From: Prorocentrum cordatum | Taxonomy: Eukaryota; Sar; Dinophyceae; Prorocentrales; Prorocentraceae | Assembly: GCA_963575745.1 (NCBI GenBank) | Contig: CAUYUJ010019926.1 | Span: 7,501-52,500 of the forward strand | Length of the DNA: 45,000 nt | Direction of reading: 5' to 3' | Shown here: piece after piece, positions 42,670-45,000 of the stretch | Layout: each line of letters opens with the position of its first letter | Numbering within the stretch: position 1 is the first letter of the stretch | Program-made: the position numbers and the translations under genes | The notes under the pieces: model-generated | What the model saw: the letters and a program-made list of their open reading frames with translations, nothing else | Database searches by the model: none | Told to the model about the DNA's origin: nothing

Positions 42670-44609
42670 CTGAGCCCGTGCGTGGGCTCGTGAACCCTCG
42701 GACCAGAGGGATCGCCCTCGCGGCTAAGGATAAGTATCTTGAGAGGTCGGCTTTTTTCTGACGGCCTCTGGAGCGAAGATCATGCGATGAAAGCTGGCTG
42801 AGCTGCCTCGGGGCTGGACTGTGTCCTTTATGTCAGGGGCCCGATTCGGTGGGACACCGTCTGCGCCAGTGCCAGCGCGCAGAGGTGGTCAATTCGAGGG
42901 ACTCGCTGGAGCTACCACCGCTTGTCTGCCAGGATGCGATCAATGGCGATTTCGATATGCATGGAGGTTGAAGATGGAGCATCCTGTCAGTTTCTGGCCG
43001 CCCATTAGTGATGACCACGCGCCTGTGCTATATGATAGCGAGGGGACGGTGGTTCAGTGGAGTGAGTTTGACGTCGCTGGATTGTACCAGGCGGGGGATG
43101 GGTCGTGCATGGCTCGCGCCATGCGGGATTTGTCTCGGGGGGCGTACTCTTGGGTTTTCCTCAACGAGCAGGGTCAGCAAACATGTGCTGCGCGGGGTGC
43201 AGTGTGGCCGTCGCTCCCGCAGACCAGCCAGGCTGCGGAGCAGCTGCAGCTCGCGCTACTGCCCATTTTTGTGCCAGGCCTTGCGACGACGCGTTGCAGT
43301 GACTGTATGAATGCGGTGGAACTTCATAACAAGTCCTCATTGGATCAGATGGTTCCCAAACAGCGCTTTGGGGGTTTGAAGAGAGGTGCCCTTCTCCATG
43401 TGTCCAATCAAAACTACGCCCCAGATGTTCACGCGCATGCGCGCCGCAAGCTGGAGGATATAGATATGCTGCCGCAGCCCGACTGTAGGATCAGGCAAGC
43501 TAATAGGGGGGCGGACCTCGAGGCCCAGAAGGCCATCGAGATCCGCCCCAGGCCATCGGAGGCTGAATACAGGTATCTCCAGTATGCGGCCAGGCAGATC
43601 GAGTACTTTGCGAGAGTGGCCGCGGCCGTGCCGCCGTGTTTTCCCAGAGTTGCTCGCCAGAGGCCCCCTCGAGGTTTTTGATGAGACGACGTCTTGGCAC
43701 TCTTGGGGGCCCGCTCTGTGGGGCCATCGCTGTGCCCGCTGCCTTGATTTCTTTGGAGGTGCCCTCCACGAGACGTGAGCTGGGCTGTGGAGGGTTTCCC
43801 GAGCGCGTGGCTGAGTTGCTTGTGTCTGCGCCCGAGAACGGACGCAAGCTGGCGAGCACGCAAGTCGGGGACCAGCAGGCCCCTCTGTTTTCCTGTCTTG
43901 TGTGCGGAGCCTACCCCCAGCACAGGATACGACAGCTGGCGGCGCTCTGCAAGCCAGGCAGCGCGGGTAGCGGGGTGCAGGTTCTGTCCCGTTTGCGACG
44001 AGGCCTGCGCCCGCTACGAAATGCCCCCGTCTCGTGCGCCGAACCTGAAGAACGGGTCGAGCGGAAGGAGGCAACGTTTGTTCTTGAGGTTGCTCGGCGG
44101 AGTGCCCTGAGGGCCTCTGCCGCACCGCTGCCATGTTTGGGGGCCATCCGTGCCCGCGTTGCTGCTCGGGAGGCCGCGAACAGGTCGCGGTGATCTGTCG
44201 AACTGTCGAAACTGGTAGGGCAACCATGCCCCCCAAAAAATGATGTCTGCCCTGATGGTGCCGATGCTCTTGGAATTGCGCCGGCGCTCAGTATTGTGTC
44301 TGATGCGATGCGCGATGCTGCCCGCGCAGTGCCCCGCTCGGCCCTTGCCCCTGCGTCCGCGCGCTTGCGCGCCCGACCGCAGGGTCTCCGAGACGCCGAG
44401 GAGGCTGCGAGGCTCGCTACTGATGCGGTGCATCGACGGCGCTGTTCGACGAATGGTACAACGTCTTCGAAGGCAAAGGCATGCGGAGCATATTCTTCAC
44501 ACTGCGTCTAATTAGCAACGGCTGCGGCCTCGAGCACTTGAGGTGAATTTGTTTCCGCTGCGTCGGTCGAGCCACATGGGGCCATTAGCTCCTTCGCGGT
44601 TGGGCCGCG

Positions 44610-44935
44610 ATGTATGTTGACAGCAGCGTTTGTGACGTGGCCGTGGCGCGGCGCCGCGCTCATGTTCATTCCCTGCGCAGTGCTGCGCGATCCGTTGGGC
44701 TTGACTGGGGCGTACATGTGACTTTAAAGTCCAGGGCGAAATTTTCCTCCGGCAAAGCTAGCGGCGCTGGCGATTTAGTCTCGGAGATGCTCCTGAATTT
44801 GCCCAAGGCAGTCGTGGAGGCTATACGCGAGTTGTTCAAGAGACGTCATCTCGGCGATCCCACTGGCGAGCCGGTACTTTGGAGGCAACTCAAGCCTGTC
44901 TTCGTTGCAAAGTGCAAGTCCACTTTTTTTGGGGG
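44610..44935 (+). pseudogene. LINE E, reverse-transcriptase fragment
   Basis: The segment SSGKASGAGDLVSEMLLNLP and AVVEAIRELFKRR, then VLWRQLKPVFVAK, resembles the N-terminal RT block of non-LTR and dinoflagellate RT-like ORFs (form: K-GPDG-EML-LP, followed by SWR-LIPK). The usual PDG is worn to AGD. It is cut off by a TTA microsatellite, with nothing recognised 3'. About 100 residues remain. It could be a piece of a longer element continuing past the window only if the microsatellite is an insertion. Confidence 0.5.
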
Positions 44936-44940
44936 GGAAT

Positions 44941-44983
44941 CTTATTATTATTATCATTATTATTATTATTATTATAATATATA
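44941..44983 (+). repeat. (TTA)n microsatellite
   Basis: TTA trinucleotide run with one TCA and a terminal TATAATATATAAAA segment. It may represent the 3' tail of the adjoining LINE E fragment. Confidence 0.92.
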
Positions 44984-45000
44984 AAACCATTGACCAACTG

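Larger units (their letters stand above)
39555..44200 (+). pseudogene. LINE D ORF2, full-span but decayed
   Basis: EEP: FECYNGNIWGALKKRLENAQ, AAGVAIFARTT, then in another frame LGAGLNFGIECLEMSGMP (39950-), AIGCFLATAAFSKLV and RRPRRPVQLQL. The GGDFN Asp and the DHRPV-type His are lost. RT: LPRPTAGEIRSAARTF (about 41075), GGLRPILLRAAPVRLWG (41274-), DGTKYYKSFDLG (Asp 41481), AAGALPAGSCF and SYIDDD (about 41751-41768). A connection region has GMTDGEL and GDPLGSAW. RNase H is at about 43020-43560: GDGSC (43098), SDC (43301), NRGAD (43514). C-terminal zinc segments: HSWGPALWGHRCARC and CLVCGAYP. In-frame stops at 40755-40757 and 41205-41207 plus several shifts disable it. Overall order matches LINE A. 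Confidence 0.8.

Overview
The window looks like a stretch of dinoflagellate nuclear genome. The decisive clue is an exact 22-nt copy of the dinoflagellate spliced leader (SL) at 8251-8272, plus a 19/22 relic at 3944-3965 upstream of a broken 14-3-3 retrocopy. Supporting signs are very long GC-rich simple repeats, many non-LTR (LINE) retroelements, and the absence of any clearly intact host gene. No bacterial operon structure, rRNA gene, tRNA gene or CRISPR array was found.

Layout. 1-3200: gene-free, with a purine (GGA) tract facing a pyrimidine (TCC) tract. 3230-5040: a ~148-bp tandem repeat interrupted by an SL-headed, multiply frameshifted 14-3-3 pseudogene, then a short minisatellite. 5600-6752: TATG-type microsatellites. 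6924-8250: blocks of a CCAAGAGGCC-rich repeat family around a possible poly(A)-tailed retrocopy. 8251-16126: a nearly intact LINE (LINE A) that begins exactly at the SL, with ORF1 (zinc finger and coiled coil) and ORF2 (endonuclease, reverse transcriptase, zinc knuckle, RNase H, zinc ribbon). 16127-18725: more purine/pyrimidine tracts and a 365-bp satellite form of the CCAAGAGGCC family. 18895-20460: three small tandem arrays. 20465-23545: about 39 copies of a 79-bp G-rich minisatellite. 23690-24935: another CCAAGAGGCC block and a stray copy of the 148-bp repeat. 24938-28477: a second, decayed LINE (LINE B) between two CTC tracts. 29271-29755: a retroposed fragment encoding part of an SGNH domain, with a 16-bp target-site duplication and an A-rich tail. 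29850-35292: a 4.45-kb GAC trinucleotide array with copies of a GC-rich foldback element on both sides. 36029-44983: three more LINE relics (C, D, E) end to end, closing with a TTA microsatellite.

How it fits together. Nearly all protein-coding signal is retroelement or retrocopy. The LINEs plausibly supply the reverse transcriptase that made the 14-3-3 and SGNH retrocopies from trans-spliced, polyadenylated mRNAs. LINE A and LINE B both sit inside (CTC)n tracts of the same orientation and LINE C begins at a (GGA)n tract, which suggests targeting of GGA/TCC microsatellites. The most interesting object is LINE A: its 5' end coincides with the host SL, so the element appears to pass through host trans-splicing as part of its life cycle. 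The rest is tandem repeat; the very long open frames across those repeats are artefacts.
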